In this document: positions 6,644 through 15,477 of the stretch, piece by piece
Layout of the letters: each line of letters starts with the position of its first letter
Position numbering within the stretch: position 1 is the stretch's first letter
Source: Castellaniella defragrans
GTDB lineage: Bacteria; Pseudomonadota; Gammaproteobacteria; Burkholderiales; Burkholderiaceae_B
NCBI RefSeq assembly: GCF_014203015.1
Contig: NZ_JACHIB010000003.1
Span: 1 to 64,000, forward strand
Direction: 5' to 3'
Length of the DNA: 64,000 nt
Notes under the pieces: generated by a model
Database searches by the model: none
Told to the model about the DNA's origin: nothing
What the model saw: the letters and a program-made list of their open reading frames with translations, nothing else
Made by a program: the position numbers and the translations under genes

Positions 6644-8497
6644 ATGGCACTCTCAGACCTGGCCGTTCGACAGGCCAAGGCAACAGGCAAGGCATACACC
6701 CTCCCTGACTTGGATGGCCTCTCCCTGGCCGTCACCGCTGCAGGGGGCAGGACTTGGCACTTCCGCTACTACTGGGCGGGCAAGCAGAAGCGGATGTCGC
6801 TCGGCACCTACCCGGAGGTGACGCTTCGCGAGGCCCGCAGCCTGCGCGACGAAGCGCGCGCCCTGCTAGCCAAAGGCACCAATCCTCGCGTACACCGCAA
6901 GCAGAAGCGCACTGCTGTCCGGCTCGCCGACGAAAACACCTTCGAGGCGGTGTATCGCAAGTGGCTCAAGCATCGCGGGCTCAGCCTCAAGGAAGGCCGG
7001 CAGACGACCCTCTCGATACTTCCGCGCATCTTCGACAAGGATGTGCTGCCCACCTTGGGCAAACGGTCGATCTATGAGATCAAGCGTCCCGACCTCTTGG
7101 AGGTGATCGCCAAGATCGAGAAGCGCAGGGCGCTCTCCGTCGCCGAGAAAGTCAGGACGTGGTTCAACCAACTGTTCCGCTACGCGCTGGTGATCGTGCC
7201 GGGCCTGGAGCAGAACCCTGCCTCCGATCTCGATGTGGTGGCGCTGCCGCTGCCACCCGTCAACCACAACCCGTTCCTGCGCATGGCCGAGCTGCCGAAG
7301 CTGTTGCAGAGGCTGCGCAGCTATCGCGGCAGGCGGCAGACCCAGCTCGGGCTGCGGCTATTGCTGCTGACCGGCGTGCGAACCGGCGAGCTGCGACAGG
7401 CGACGCCGGATCAATTCGATCTGGACCGCGGGCTGTGGATCATCCCGCCCGACGTCGTGAAGCAACTCCAGGTGGATATGCGCAAGAAGCGGCAGCAGCC
7501 GAAGGACATCCCGCCCTACATCGTGCCGCTGTCGATTCAGGCCATGGAGATCGTCCGGCACCTGCTGGATGAGTTCAAGCCGGCCCAGCGCCACCTGTTC
7601 CGGCACGACAGCGACTTGAAGAAGCGCATCAGCGAGAACACGCTCAATGGTGCCCTCAAACGCATGGGCTATCAGGAACGCCTGACCGGACACGGCATCC
7701 GCGGCACGATGTCCACTGCGCTCAACGAGATCGGCTACCCGAAGGTCTGGGTGGATGCACAGCTCTCGCATGTCGATCCCAACAAGGTCAGCGCGACCTA
7801 CAACCATGCCGAGTACGTGGAGCAGCGTCGCCGCATGATGCAGGACTGGGCCGATCGGCTCGATCTCTTCGAGCAGAACCAGGTCGAGGCGGCCAGCATG
7901 CCGCTCACCGTGCATCTGGAAGGCGTGCCCGCATTCCCGAGTGAGCAAACCGCAAGCGCCCCTTCTACGCCGGTTGCCGCTTCGCCAATCCTGCTCGTGA
8001 CGAAGCCGGGTGACGCCATGCCGTTGGTTTCTGCCGCCGCACATCGGCTGCCGGCGGTTCCGCCCCCTCGATCGGCAGCGCCGCTGGTGCCTTCGGACAT
8101 TCAGCGCGAGAGGATGGAACTGTTCGATGTCTTCGAAGCGCCGCACAACCTTCCCGTTGCTGCGTTTGCCAAGATGGCGGGCAAGTCCCGCAGGTGGATC
8201 AGCTACGAGATCAAGGCGGGCAACTTGCTGGCGTTGAACGTGGGCAACCGCGGCCAGCGCGTGCCGGATTGGCATCTCGACCCACTCAAACACGAGCTGA
8301 TCCAGTCCGTCCTGAAGCTGACCAGGGGTGCGGACCCTTGGCAGATCTACCATGCACTGCTGCAACCGCGCTCGATGCTGCGGGGGCATTCGGCACTGGA
8401 GGGCGTGACGGCCAGCAATCTCGACAAGCTCGTCATGGCAGTGAGCACAGCCGTGAAGGAAAGCGAATGGACCCCGCTGCGAGTCGGAGTCGCCTAG
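6644..8497 (+). CDS. int: ICE tyrosine recombinase (integrase, P4/ICEclc type)
   Basis: A 617-residue integrase catalysing integration and excision of the ICE at tRNA-Gly. An N-terminal arm-binding domain (DUF4102-like, about 1-90, RTWHFRYYWAGKQKRMSLG) is followed by a core-binding domain (about 100-200) and a catalytic domain (about 220-410). The catalytic set is visible: R246 (GVRTGEL), H350 and R353 (HGIRG), H376 (LSHVD) and the nucleophile Y386 (TYNHAEY). A further 200 residues form the C-terminal extension typical of the long ICEclc-type integrases. The ATG at 6644 is preceded by AGGAG at good spacing, whereas the ATG 18 bp upstream has no ribosome site. Confidence 0.95.
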   Translation: MALSDLAVRQAKATGKAYTLPDLDGLSLAVTAAGGRTWHFRYYWAGKQKRMSLGTYPEVTLREARSLRDEARALLAKGTNPRVHRKQKRTAVRLADENTFEAVYRKWLKHRGLSLKEGRQTTLSILPRIFDKDVLPTLGKRSIYEIKRPDLLEVIAKIEKRRALSVAEKVRTWFNQLFRYALVIVPGLEQNPASDLDVVALPLPPVNHNPFLRMAELPKLLQRLRSYRGRRQTQLGLRLLLLTGVRTGELRQATPDQFDLDRGLWIIPPDVVKQLQVDMRKKRQQPKDIPPYIVPLSIQAMEIVRHLLDEFKPAQRHLFRHDSDLKKRISENTLNGALKRMGYQERLTGHGIRGTMSTALNEIGYPKVWVDAQLSHVDPNKVSATYNHAEYVEQRRRMMQDWADRLDLFEQNQVEAASMPLTVHLEGVPAFPSEQTASAPSTPVAASPILLVTKPGDAMPLVSAAAHRLPAVPPPRSAAPLVPSDIQRERMELFDVFEAPHNLPVAAFAKMAGKSRRWISYEIKAGNLLALNVGNRGQRVPDWHLDPLKHELIQSVLKLTRGADPWQIYHALLQPRSMLRGHSALEGVTASNLDKLVMAVSTAVKESEWTPLRVGVA

Positions 8498-8544
8498 CAG
8501 CAGGAATGCGGGATCGTGGCGAAACCGCGATCCCCGCGCGTCTG

Positions 8545-9171
8545 TCAGGACACCAAGCGCGCGCGGCGGGCGAATCTTGCCTGGGTGTCCGACAAGGAAG
8601 CATCGCGGCGGAGCAGGTAAGCCATCACGATCGTTGGTGCGCCGGCCAGCGGCCGCACGGCGATGCCTCGGCGTAGGTAGCTCGCCAGTCTCGCGGCAGG
8701 CGCAATGGCGATCCCGTACCCGGCGGCAACCAACGTCATCGCCACATCGAATGTCTCCACCGCTTGCTCTCGCTCCTGCAGCGCGTTCTCGAACACACGC
8801 TGCACGGTCATGCGCCATGGTTCATCGGCCGTGGACTGCGAGCAGATCAAGGGCTGCTTGAGCACTTCACCGCACGGCACTTCACGGTAGGCCAGCAGAT
8901 GGGAGCGCTTGGCCACGGCGACCGCCAGCGTGTCATGCCACAGCGGTTCGCATACCCAGCCAGGCCACTGCCGGGCAACCGCAGACAAGGCGAAGTCGAA
9001 GCCGTCGTCCGGCAGCTCCGCGCGTCGACCGGGATCTGTCCACCCGGCCAGGACGGCATGGGTCTCCGGCTCTTCGGCACGCTGCAGGGCGAGCACGTCG
9101 GCGAGCTGGGGAGGCACCCATTCGCCGAGGACTGCCATGCGAATTTCGGCGGTGATGTCACTCGATTCCAC
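8545..9171 (-). CDS. Orphan LysR-type effector-binding domain protein
   Basis: About 208 residues matching only the C-terminal substrate-binding half of LysR regulators (for example WVCEPLWHDTLAVAVAKRSH and TFDVAMTLVAAGYGIAIAPA). There is no helix-turn-helix: upstream sequence encodes none in any frame before the divergent XRE gene. GTG at 9171 was chosen because GGGGGAG lies just upstream, and an upstream TTG at 9204 is an alternative. Its pairing with a DNA-binding XRE protein on the opposite strand suggests a sensor partner or a decayed regulator. The ligand is unknown. It is convergent with the integrase. Confidence 0.7.
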   Translation of the reverse strand: MESSDITAEIRMAVLGEWVPPQLADVLALQRAEEPETHAVLAGWTDPGRRAELPDDGFDFALSAVARQWPGWVCEPLWHDTLAVAVAKRSHLLAYREVPCGEVLKQPLICSQSTADEPWRMTVQRVFENALQEREQAVETFDVAMTLVAAGYGIAIAPAARLASYLRRGIAVRPLAGAPTIVMAYLLRRDASLSDTQARFARRARLVS

Positions 9172-9227
9172 GTCCAGCTCCCCCAGGCGGTGAACTCGTG
9201 GCAACTGATCTCGAAGCCGTTGTATGA

Positions 9228-9247
9228 GTTAAGTTTAACGTGGTTTA
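9228..9247. promoter_or_regulatory. Operator-like repeats between the LysR-like and XRE genes
   Basis: GTTAA-GT-TTAAC (9228-9239) is a dyad, and the right arm belongs to two GTTTAA hexamers spaced by 5 bp. The site sits in the 105-bp divergent gap and is AT-rich in an otherwise GC-rich region. It is a good candidate for XRE-protein binding and for promoters of both genes. No clear -35/-10 pair is assigned. Confidence 0.4.
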
Positions 9248-9276
9248 AATCGTGACCGTGTTCGACGCTCTTGGCA

Positions 9277-9576
9277 ATGCCAAAGCGTTCGATCCAAAGG
9301 GGCCGCCCCACCGGCACCACTACCTACGAAGCGGAACCAGCCATCGCGTTTGGGGCTGCCGTGCGGGAAGAAAGAACCAATCAGGGCATCGCTCAGGAAA
9401 CGCTGGCCCACATGGCCGGCATCGAACGGTCGCACATGGGCAAGATCGAGCGCGGCGAGCATGTCCCCACGCTCCCTCTCATCCTCAAGATTGCCCGTGC
9501 GCTGAAATGCAGTTCCGCCCACTTGATGACTCTGACCGAAGCCAAGCTGGCAGAGTCGGCCCCATCCGCGGATTGA
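9277..9576 (+). CDS. XRE-family helix-turn-helix regulator
   Basis: A 99-residue DNA-binding protein. The Cro/C1-type HTH spans about residues 25-85: FGAAVREERTNQGIAQETLA, then HMAGIERSHMGKIERGEHVP and TLPLILKIARAL. A short basic N-terminus and an acidic tail flank it. Proteins like this sit near the integrase end of many ICEs and are usually repressors or modulators. The start is uncertain: ATG at 9277 has no clear ribosome site and a TTG lies 6 bp upstream. It is divergent from the LysR-like effector gene and convergent with traI. Confidence 0.82.
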   Translation: MPKRSIQRGRPTGTTTYEAEPAIAFGAAVREERTNQGIAQETLAHMAGIERSHMGKIERGEHVPTLPLILKIARALKCSSAHLMTLTEAKLAESAPSAD

Positions 9577-9602
9577 AGCCAGCCCGCACAGCGGTCGCAT
9601 GC

Positions 9603-11447
9603 CTACGCCTGATCGTCGTCCTTGCCCCCAAGGGCTGAATCTTCGCGCTTTGCGGCCTCGTTGACGAGCCGCAGGTATGGGTTGTCTGGCGGCGTCTCCT
9701 GGAACAGCGCATCCGGGCTGGCGAGCAGGTAGCCGTGCAGCCGGCGCGACTTGCGCGGCCCCGTGACTTCGCAGGTCCAGATGTTCAGCCCGCTCGGCTG
9801 CTTGCGGTGCTGTCCCAGCTTCTCGAAGCGTTTCTGCACCCACTGCCACCCCTCCAGCTTCTCCTGCTTGGCCAGCGCGGCGACTTGAAGGTACTCCTGC
9901 GCGTAGCGCTGGAACACGCCGGGGCTGACGAGATAGGTCGTACCGGCGACGGTATGCACCAGGGCCTTGGCGTCGTTGATGATGAGCTTGCGCGTCTGGA
10001 CGCTCTGACGCAGCCAGGCCATGAAGTGCGCCCCGGAGGGCTCCGCGCGATCCTGGGAAGGCGCGAGGCTCATCTGCGGCGGGGGCACGGTCGAAGGGGC
10101 CGGCTCGGGCTCGGCAACAGGGGAACTCGGGATCTCCGGTGCCGTGGGTGGAGCGGCGTCGCCCAGCAGGTCGAGCAGCGCGGCCACGCCGGTGTCCGTG
10201 GCTGCGGATGCGATCGGCGCCGTGCTCGCGGATGCAGCCTCGATGCCTTCCGCGCGCGGCCCATCGGCCACCGCCGGCGGCGTCGGCTCCGCCTGTTCCT
10301 CTTCGACCTGCACACGGCCTGCGAACGGCGCCGGCCGGTCAGCGGCATCCCAGATCATCGCCGGCGAGAGTTTCAGGAAGGTGAAGGCGTGCGACCAGCC
10401 GGCGTCGCTGGTGACGGTAGCCTTCCAGATCGCCTTGCCATCTGGCGTCGGTTGCACGATGCCGTGATCCTGCAGCACGTTGAACACCGCCGTGTTGCTC
10501 GCCGGGATGCCGTCGATGCCCTGCGACAGCAGATGGGCGCGCAGCTTGTCGGAGACGGTCTTGCTCACCAGCCACAAGGCGTCTTGGGTCAGCCAGCCGT
10601 CCGCCGGGCCGGCCTGGTTCAACTTGAACGCGTCTTTGAGCAGGTAGCGCAAGCCGTCGAGCAATTTGCGTTGCAACGCATGTTTGGGCGCCGCCAGCGC
10701 CTTGCTGGGATCGCCGCCGAGTTCCTAGGCGACCGATGCCTGGTCGGCCTGCACGACCAGCTCGCCGAGCGTGCCGGCGTGCTCGTACTGGCCGGCCAGC
10801 ACGTACAGCAGCGCGGCCCAGAGGTCGGGATAGCCGCTGAGCCAGTCGAAGATGTCCCGATCGAGAAGGCGCGCGTAGAGCAGCCCGGTGGCGGCGCTGT
10901 GCAGGCGGTACTCACGCTCCTTTCGGTAACGGAAGCGGTAGGGCTTTCGCAGCGGGCCGTGCCAGGGATGCCAAACGCTGCCGTCGGCATGCTCGACGTG
11001 CAGATCGACCGCAATCTTGCCGATGTCGTGCAGCAGGGCCGCGTAGGCCGTGCCTGCGGTCCAGGCTTCGGCCTGGGCCGCCTGTGCCTCCGGCGTGACG
11101 CCCGCAGGCAGCAGGTATGACTGCCGCAGCTTCAGCGCATAGGCGACGATCTCCAGGCCGTGGTCCAGCATGCCCCCCGGATAGGCGTGGTGGTGGTTCT
11201 CGGAGGCCGGGAACTGCTGGACCAACTCGGCGTAGCGCTCCAGTGGGGCGAGGTAGAGCGTGGCGAACTGCCGGCGCGAGAGCGATGTGCGCTGCCAGAT
11301 GTGTTCCAGCAGTTTCTGCCGGCGCGGCGTGGCCAGCAGCGATGCGGCCGACTCCGGCCGCATCGACCCTTTCGGAGTTTCGATGGCGGAGGTGGGCGGC
11401 GTGCCGGCGGTGGGTGGCACCCTTTTGCGCTGGAACAGCGAGAGCAT
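9603..11447 (-). pseudogene. traI: TraI, MobH-family relaxase gene interrupted by an in-frame TAG
   Basis: Read through, the frame encodes a 614-residue relaxase of the MobH class, the DNA-nicking enzyme for ICE transfer. The N-terminal TraI_2 (HD-like) domain starts MLSLFQRKRVPPTAGTPPTS and contains HHHAYPGGMLDHGLE and AALLHDIGKIAVD. The C-terminal TraI_2_C domain has GWLTQDALWLVSKTVSDKLR near 261-280 and a basic end. At 10725-10727 (codon 241) the sequence reads ASVA-stop-ELGGDP. Homologues are expected to have glutamine here, a single C-to-T change from CAG. Both halves are in one frame with no other lesion. The product is probably truncated after the HD domain unless the TAG is suppressed or is a sequencing error. 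Confidence 0.85.
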
Positions 11448-11650
11448 GGCGAACCCCGGATGACGGGCTGCTCGGGGGCGCCTTTTGGCCTTTTCAGGAT
11501 AGGGCCTTTCCCCTTGGCGCCCTTCCTTTGCCCCTTCCCAGCCCTTTGGCCTTTGTCGGAAGCTTTTGGGTATAGGGCCGCTGCTGCGCGGGTGCCACGA
11601 TGAATGCGGCATGGGGCAATCCCGGCAAGCCGGAAGCTGCGGGATGTTCG
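11448..11650. other. Polypyrimidine repeat region upstream of the relaxase gene, candidate oriT
   Basis: The 203-bp gap holds no open frame but clear structure. CCTTTTGGCCTTTT (11481-11494) recurs imperfectly as CCCTTTGGCCTTT (11542-11554), and ATAGGGCC occurs at 11499-11506 and 11572-11579. GGGCGCC (11476-11482) and GGCGCCC (11516-11522) are inverted repeats. One strand is almost all C and T over 80 bp. A position just upstream of the relaxase gene and this repeat design fit an origin of transfer. It also must contain the traI promoter. No nick site can be assigned. Confidence 0.4.
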
Positions 11651-12571
11651 TCAGCTCTGGCCCAAGCCGGTGTCGAGGGCGGCGGATTGCGCTGCGAAGT
11701 CGTCGGGACGGCGCTTGCGGAAGGTTTCGAGATTGGCGAGCTTCCAGCGCAGTGCCGGCAGTTGCGCGGCGTGCTGGCATTGCACCAGCGACCAGTCCGG
11801 TTCTGCGCGCGCCAGCCCGCTCAGAAACTGCTTGTGCGCGGTGCTCAGTCGCTGTGGCAGCTCGCGCCGCATCCTGGCGCGAGCGTCGAGCAGTGTCTCC
11901 AGGGAGCAGTCCACTTCGGTCATGCCGACAAAGGCCCGCTCGTACTCGCCGGCGATGTCCTTGTCGTTGCCGAACAGCACTTCGTGGGGCGGCCGGTTGT
12001 GGCCCGCCAGATAGATCACGAAGCACTCGACCATGCCGTCGCTGATGTCGCCCGACTCAAAGAGCTGCCACACGTCGAACAGGTCTCGGGGGTGCTGCCG
12101 ATCCAGCGCGGCCACCAGCTTGCTGGCGTACAGCTCGTCCGGTGCCAGAACCGGCAGCTCGAACTCGACGCCGAACAGATCGCTGGTCTTGGCACTCAGC
12201 GGCCGCCGCTCGACGGGCAGCACGCTGCCTCGGAACACGACGTTGACCTCGATCTTCACCTGGCCGGCGTCGTTCTCGACGATCAGCTTGGTGTCCCCCA
12301 GGTCCTTGGCGCGGACCAGGCGTGTCTGCACGCCCAGTGGTGCAACGCGCGTGGCGATGGCGGCCAGCTCCTGGTTGATGGCTTGCAGCGCTTCGTCGCG
12401 CGGCGTCTGCCACGGGAGGTACACCACGTCGATGTCCACCGACAAGCGTGGCATGTCCTGCACGAAGAGGTTGATGGCCGTGCCACCCTTCATGGCGAAG
12501 ATGTCGTTGGCGAACACGTCGGGCGCGACGGCCAGCAGCAGGCGAACGGTATCCGCGTAGGTCTTATCCAT
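11651..12571 (-). CDS. abiEii: AbiEii/AbiGii-family nucleotidyltransferase toxin
   Basis: A 306-residue toxin of the type IV AbiE system. These nucleotidyltransferases modify tRNA or other targets with NTPs and arrest growth, giving abortive phage infection and element stability. Motif I is KGGTAINLF (K28-F36) and the metal-binding pair D46 and D48 lies in LSVDIDVVYL. A DELYASKLVAALDRQHPRDL helix follows at about 160-180. Length matches AbiEii. The ATG overlaps the stop of the antitoxin gene (ATGGATAA), so synthesis is coupled. The pair sits between the relaxase region and the DUF3742 gene, unlike the conserved ICE core, so it is likely cargo. Confidence 0.88.
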   Translation of the reverse strand: MDKTYADTVRLLLAVAPDVFANDIFAMKGGTAINLFVQDMPRLSVDIDVVYLPWQTPRDEALQAINQELAAIATRVAPLGVQTRLVRAKDLGDTKLIVENDAGQVKIEVNVVFRGSVLPVERRPLSAKTSDLFGVEFELPVLAPDELYASKLVAALDRQHPRDLFDVWQLFESGDISDGMVECFVIYLAGHNRPPHEVLFGNDKDIAGEYERAFVGMTEVDCSLETLLDARARMRRELPQRLSTAHKQFLSGLARAEPDWSLVQCQHAAQLPALRWKLANLETFRKRRPDDFAAQSAALDTGLGQS

Positions 12572-13322
12572 GAGGTCTCAGGCTCAGCAAGGTGCCGTCA
12601 TCGAGCCGGCTCATCCAGCGCGTGTTGCTGCCGGTGCGAACCGGGTACTGCTCCAGCAGGGCATCGACATCCACGAGGCTGGTCTCGCGCGCCCAGGTGA
12701 GGAACAGGCGCACGGCCTTCACGCTGGCGCAGCAGGACAGCAGTTGCCCGAGCAAGTCCTTGCGGGGGGAACGCAGTCCATCAAAGAGGTTGCGGGCCTC
12801 TTCGAGGCTCTGCTTGACGCCGGCTTCGTACAGCATCTCCAGAACGGCACGCTCGGGGGCTGCCACCCGCAGATCCTCGGGCAGGCCAGGCGGCGTGGTC
12901 AGGGTCTTGCCGGCCAGCGCCGTGTCCGGCCAGTCGAACAGGCGGGCGTGGACATAGCGGGCCGGAAAGCGCGAAGTGAACCAGGCCGGCAACGCGAAGC
13001 GACCGTCGCCCCACAGCACCAGCGTCTCCCGGCTACCCAGGTTGTGCCGCACACCCTGCAGGGCCAGGGCGCTCTTGCCGCCGACGTGCAGGTCGGGCAC
13101 GCGCTGTTGCAGGAACTTCAGCGCACCGTAGACCCCGAACTCATCGTTCGGGAAGGCATAGACGCCATGGGCCAGGCGCACGAGCCACCCGCCGTCGGCA
13201 TAGTGGGCGGCGAGCTGGGGCGACACCCCGAACTGGCTCAGGGTGGCAAGGTCGAACGGCGCCCCGCGGGGGAGTCCCGCCTGCAGCCGCTTGATTACCT
13301 GGTGCCTAGAATTTCCATCCAT
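12564..13322 (-). CDS. abiEi: AbiEi-family antitoxin and autoregulator
   Basis: A 252-residue antitoxin with the two-part AbiEi layout. A winged-helix N-terminus (about 1-80, FDLATLSQFGVSPQLAAHYA and GWLVRLAHGVYAFPN) is followed by a larger C-terminal antitoxin domain. In the family the winged helix binds inverted repeats at the promoter and the C-terminal domain counters AbiEii without forming a stable complex. The ATG at 13322 (MDGNSRHQVIKRL) was preferred. An upstream in-frame extension to 13391 translates to a hydrophobic, non-conserved stretch. It overlaps abiEii by 8 bp. Confidence 0.85.
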   Translation of the reverse strand: MDGNSRHQVIKRLQAGLPRGAPFDLATLSQFGVSPQLAAHYADGGWLVRLAHGVYAFPNDEFGVYGALKFLQQRVPDLHVGGKSALALQGVRHNLGSRETLVLWGDGRFALPAWFTSRFPARYVHARLFDWPDTALAGKTLTTPPGLPEDLRVAAPERAVLEMLYEAGVKQSLEEARNLFDGLRSPRKDLLGQLLSCCASVKAVRLFLTWARETSLVDVDALLEQYPVRTGSNTRWMSRLDDGTLLSLRPHG

Positions 13323-13420
13323 GCTATAAAAATAACACGGAATCAAATCAGCCTCTAGAGCTATCGCAAGAACGTGCAGGGAAAGTAGCATAAAGTTTTA
13401 TTTATAGTGCAGAATCTAAT
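13323..13420 (-). promoter_or_regulatory. AT-rich leader of the abiEi-abiEii operon
   Basis: The stretch directly upstream of abiEi is much more AT-rich than its surroundings. It contains several TATA-like runs on the minus strand (for example TATAAATAAAA and GTTATTTTTATAG). AbiEi proteins bind inverted repeats here in known systems. No perfect repeat pair was found by eye, so only the promoter assignment is offered. Confidence 0.35.
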
Positions 13421-13532
13421 CGACCTGCGACCGCTCTGCCAGCCGCAACCCGGCCTCCTGATCGCGGTCTATGCTGGAGGGCAAGCCCCAACCGGCCGCT
13501 CTTGAGGTGAGGCACCACTGAAACCGAGGCAC

Positions 13533-13901
13533 ATGAGCATGACCACCAACACGCACAACGGGCGCTGGAGCCACCGGCTGGGCCGGGGGGCTGGCCGTGC
13601 CTGGCGTGGATACCTGCGCCGCGAGCAGCGTGTCGCCGGCTGGCTGGTGACGCGCGGGGTGCCCGCAGGCGCGGCGACGGCGGTGCTCTGGATCGTCAAG
13701 CTGGCCGTGCTTGGTATGCTGCTGTACTCCGTATCCTGGCTTGTCCTGCTGCTGGCCTTTGCTGTGGTCGCCGCATGGCTCGCGCGGAATGCCGATGAGG
13801 ACGACGAGAAGCAGCCGGAACTCAGAGACGGACACTCGGGCGTCGGCCTGTACGACAAAGATGACTGGCGGATCGACATGGGCGATCCCGACGAGCCGTA
13901 G
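13533..13901 (+). CDS. DUF3742-family membrane protein
   Basis: A 122-residue protein with a basic N-terminus (GRWSHRLGRGAGRAWRGYLR), two adjacent hydrophobic segments (about residues 45-85, LWIVKLAVLGMLLYSVSWLV then LLLAFAVVAAWLA), and an acidic C-terminal tail ending GLYDKDDWRIDMGDPDEP. This is the DUF3742 pattern, a small protein often found at this point of ICEclc-type elements beside the TraG-like gene. Function is unknown, perhaps membrane-associated accessory to transfer. It is convergent with the TraG-like gene. GAGG precedes the ATG. Confidence 0.8.
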   Translation: MSMTTNTHNGRWSHRLGRGAGRAWRGYLRREQRVAGWLVTRGVPAGAATAVLWIVKLAVLGMLLYSVSWLVLLLAFAVVAAWLARNADEDDEKQPELRDGHSGVGLYDKDDWRIDMGDPDEP

Positions 13902-13929
13902 CTGTCGCATCAACGCGAGAGAGTGCTCC

Positions 13930-15462
13930 TTACTTCGCCGCACCTTTCGATACGGCCGTCATCGCAAGGCGAGAGCCACTACCTCCGGCCGACTTCGCAT
14001 CGGACGTGCCAGTGATGAGACCGCCCAGGAAGTTTCCGGCGCGAACGCCTGCCCATCCGAGTGCCATGACCCAGAACGTCGGCAACACGATGAACATCGT
14101 TGCCATGACGAAGTTCAGCAGCATGTCACCGAACGCATTGTTCAGGCCGATCAATGGGTCGAAGTTGGCGTGCGGCCTGTCCGCGCCAAACCCCCAGCCG
14201 TAGAGCGCGTCCAGGATCGTGCTGTCGATCCAGCGCGCGAGCTGGAACCAGAAGTCCACGAAGAACAGCGCGAACTGGACGCAGCTCACCGTCACCACCG
14301 TCTTCAGGTCGTAGGTGCCGATCAGCAGCACCAGCGGGATGCAGATGATGAGCGCCATCTTGAGCATCGTCAGCACCATCGGCAGCGCCTGGCGTACCAC
14401 GTCCATCGCGGGGAAGAAAGCCAGCGAGCCGACGGTCAGCCCCAGGTCGCCCACGCCGCGCGTGACGACGTTCGGCAGCGTCTTGTCGATCTGGCCGCCG
14501 TAGTCGGTGTAGACGGCGCCCTGGTTCATCTTCTGCTGTCGCGGTGAGACCACGGCGCGGATCACCGAGTCATTGACCTCGCTCTGCGACAGGAAGCCCG
14601 CCCAGCGCCCGATGCGGGTCAGCAGATCCGGGTCGACCTGTGCCAGCAGCCGGCTGCGCAGTCCCTGGCCGCCATCGGCCCACCACTGTCGGCAGGACGG
14701 ATAACCGCCACCGCTGTCCACCTGTGCCAGCCCTGCATCGCGGGTCGCGTCGTAGGGCCAGGCCGTGCGTGGGGTCTTGGCGCGATAGGTGTCATAGAAG
14801 CCGGGCGTGTCGAGGAAGTAACTCGATCCGATCCAGGTGACGTCGTTCATCTGCTCGTCGGAGAGCGTCGGCCGGTTCATGAACAGCTTGGCGCGCGACG
14901 GCCCGTAGCAGTCGTGCGTGAAGTCGGCGACCTCCTGTGCCAGCACCGGATCGTCGATGCGCGTGGCATCCACATCCATGCGAATCTGACGCAGGTCCGT
15001 GCCGCAGGGAATCGCCGCCACCGCGGAGCCCGTCACGGCTTTCGACAGCGCGTGCATCAAGAACCACCACACCGGCACCAGCGCGCTCTGGTCGTTGAGC
15101 GCCGTGTAGACGTTGGACCAGCCCGTGTCGTTGGGCAGCGGGACACTGACCTGGCATTGCGCGGAGCGCGTGGTGTCGAACCTGATCGTGGCGAGATCCA
15201 CCGGGATGAACGGGATGCCGGCGAACATGATGACCACGATCGCCACCCACACCCGGTTCTCGATGCGCATCGACGACAGCACGCCCTTGTTGCCTTCGTC
15301 CGCACCTTCGCTGCGGGCCTTGAGCCACTCCTGGATCACGATGGCCACGAACGGCAGCGCGAACACGCCGCTGGCCACGAGAATGCTCCAGATGCCGTTG
15401 TTGACCACCCAAGCCACCAGGGTCAGGTAATACTCCAGGTAGTCCGTGGTGTAGAGCGTCAT
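13930..15462 (-). CDS. TraG N-terminal-like conjugal transfer membrane protein
   Basis: A 510-residue inner-membrane protein with several hydrophobic segments near the N-terminus (VAWVVNNGIWSILVASGVFA, VWVAIVVIMFAGIPFIPVDL), a long periplasmic loop (about 130-330), and more segments near 350-480 (VVRQALPMVLTMLKMALIIC). This matches TraG-N-like proteins of the G-type transfer system, involved in pilus assembly or mating-pair stabilisation. GGGAGG precedes the ATG. It ends the first transfer block, downstream of the 117-residue membrane protein. Confidence 0.85.
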   Translation of the reverse strand: MTLYTTDYLEYYLTLVAWVVNNGIWSILVASGVFALPFVAIVIQEWLKARSEGADEGNKGVLSSMRIENRVWVAIVVIMFAGIPFIPVDLATIRFDTTRSAQCQVSVPLPNDTGWSNVYTALNDQSALVPVWWFLMHALSKAVTGSAVAAIPCGTDLRQIRMDVDATRIDDPVLAQEVADFTHDCYGPSRAKLFMNRPTLSDEQMNDVTWIGSSYFLDTPGFYDTYRAKTPRTAWPYDATRDAGLAQVDSGGGYPSCRQWWADGGQGLRSRLLAQVDPDLLTRIGRWAGFLSQSEVNDSVIRAVVSPRQQKMNQGAVYTDYGGQIDKTLPNVVTRGVGDLGLTVGSLAFFPAMDVVRQALPMVLTMLKMALIICIPLVLLIGTYDLKTVVTVSCVQFALFFVDFWFQLARWIDSTILDALYGWGFGADRPHANFDPLIGLNNAFGDMLLNFVMATMFIVLPTFWVMALGWAGVRAGNFLGGLITGTSDAKSAGGSGSRLAMTAVSKGAAK

Positions 15463-15477
15463 GCCTGCCTCCCGGTC

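Noticed and set aside
13323..13391. Upstream N-terminal extension of AbiEi
   Set aside because: The added hydrophobic stretch lies in the AT-rich promoter region and is not expected in the family.
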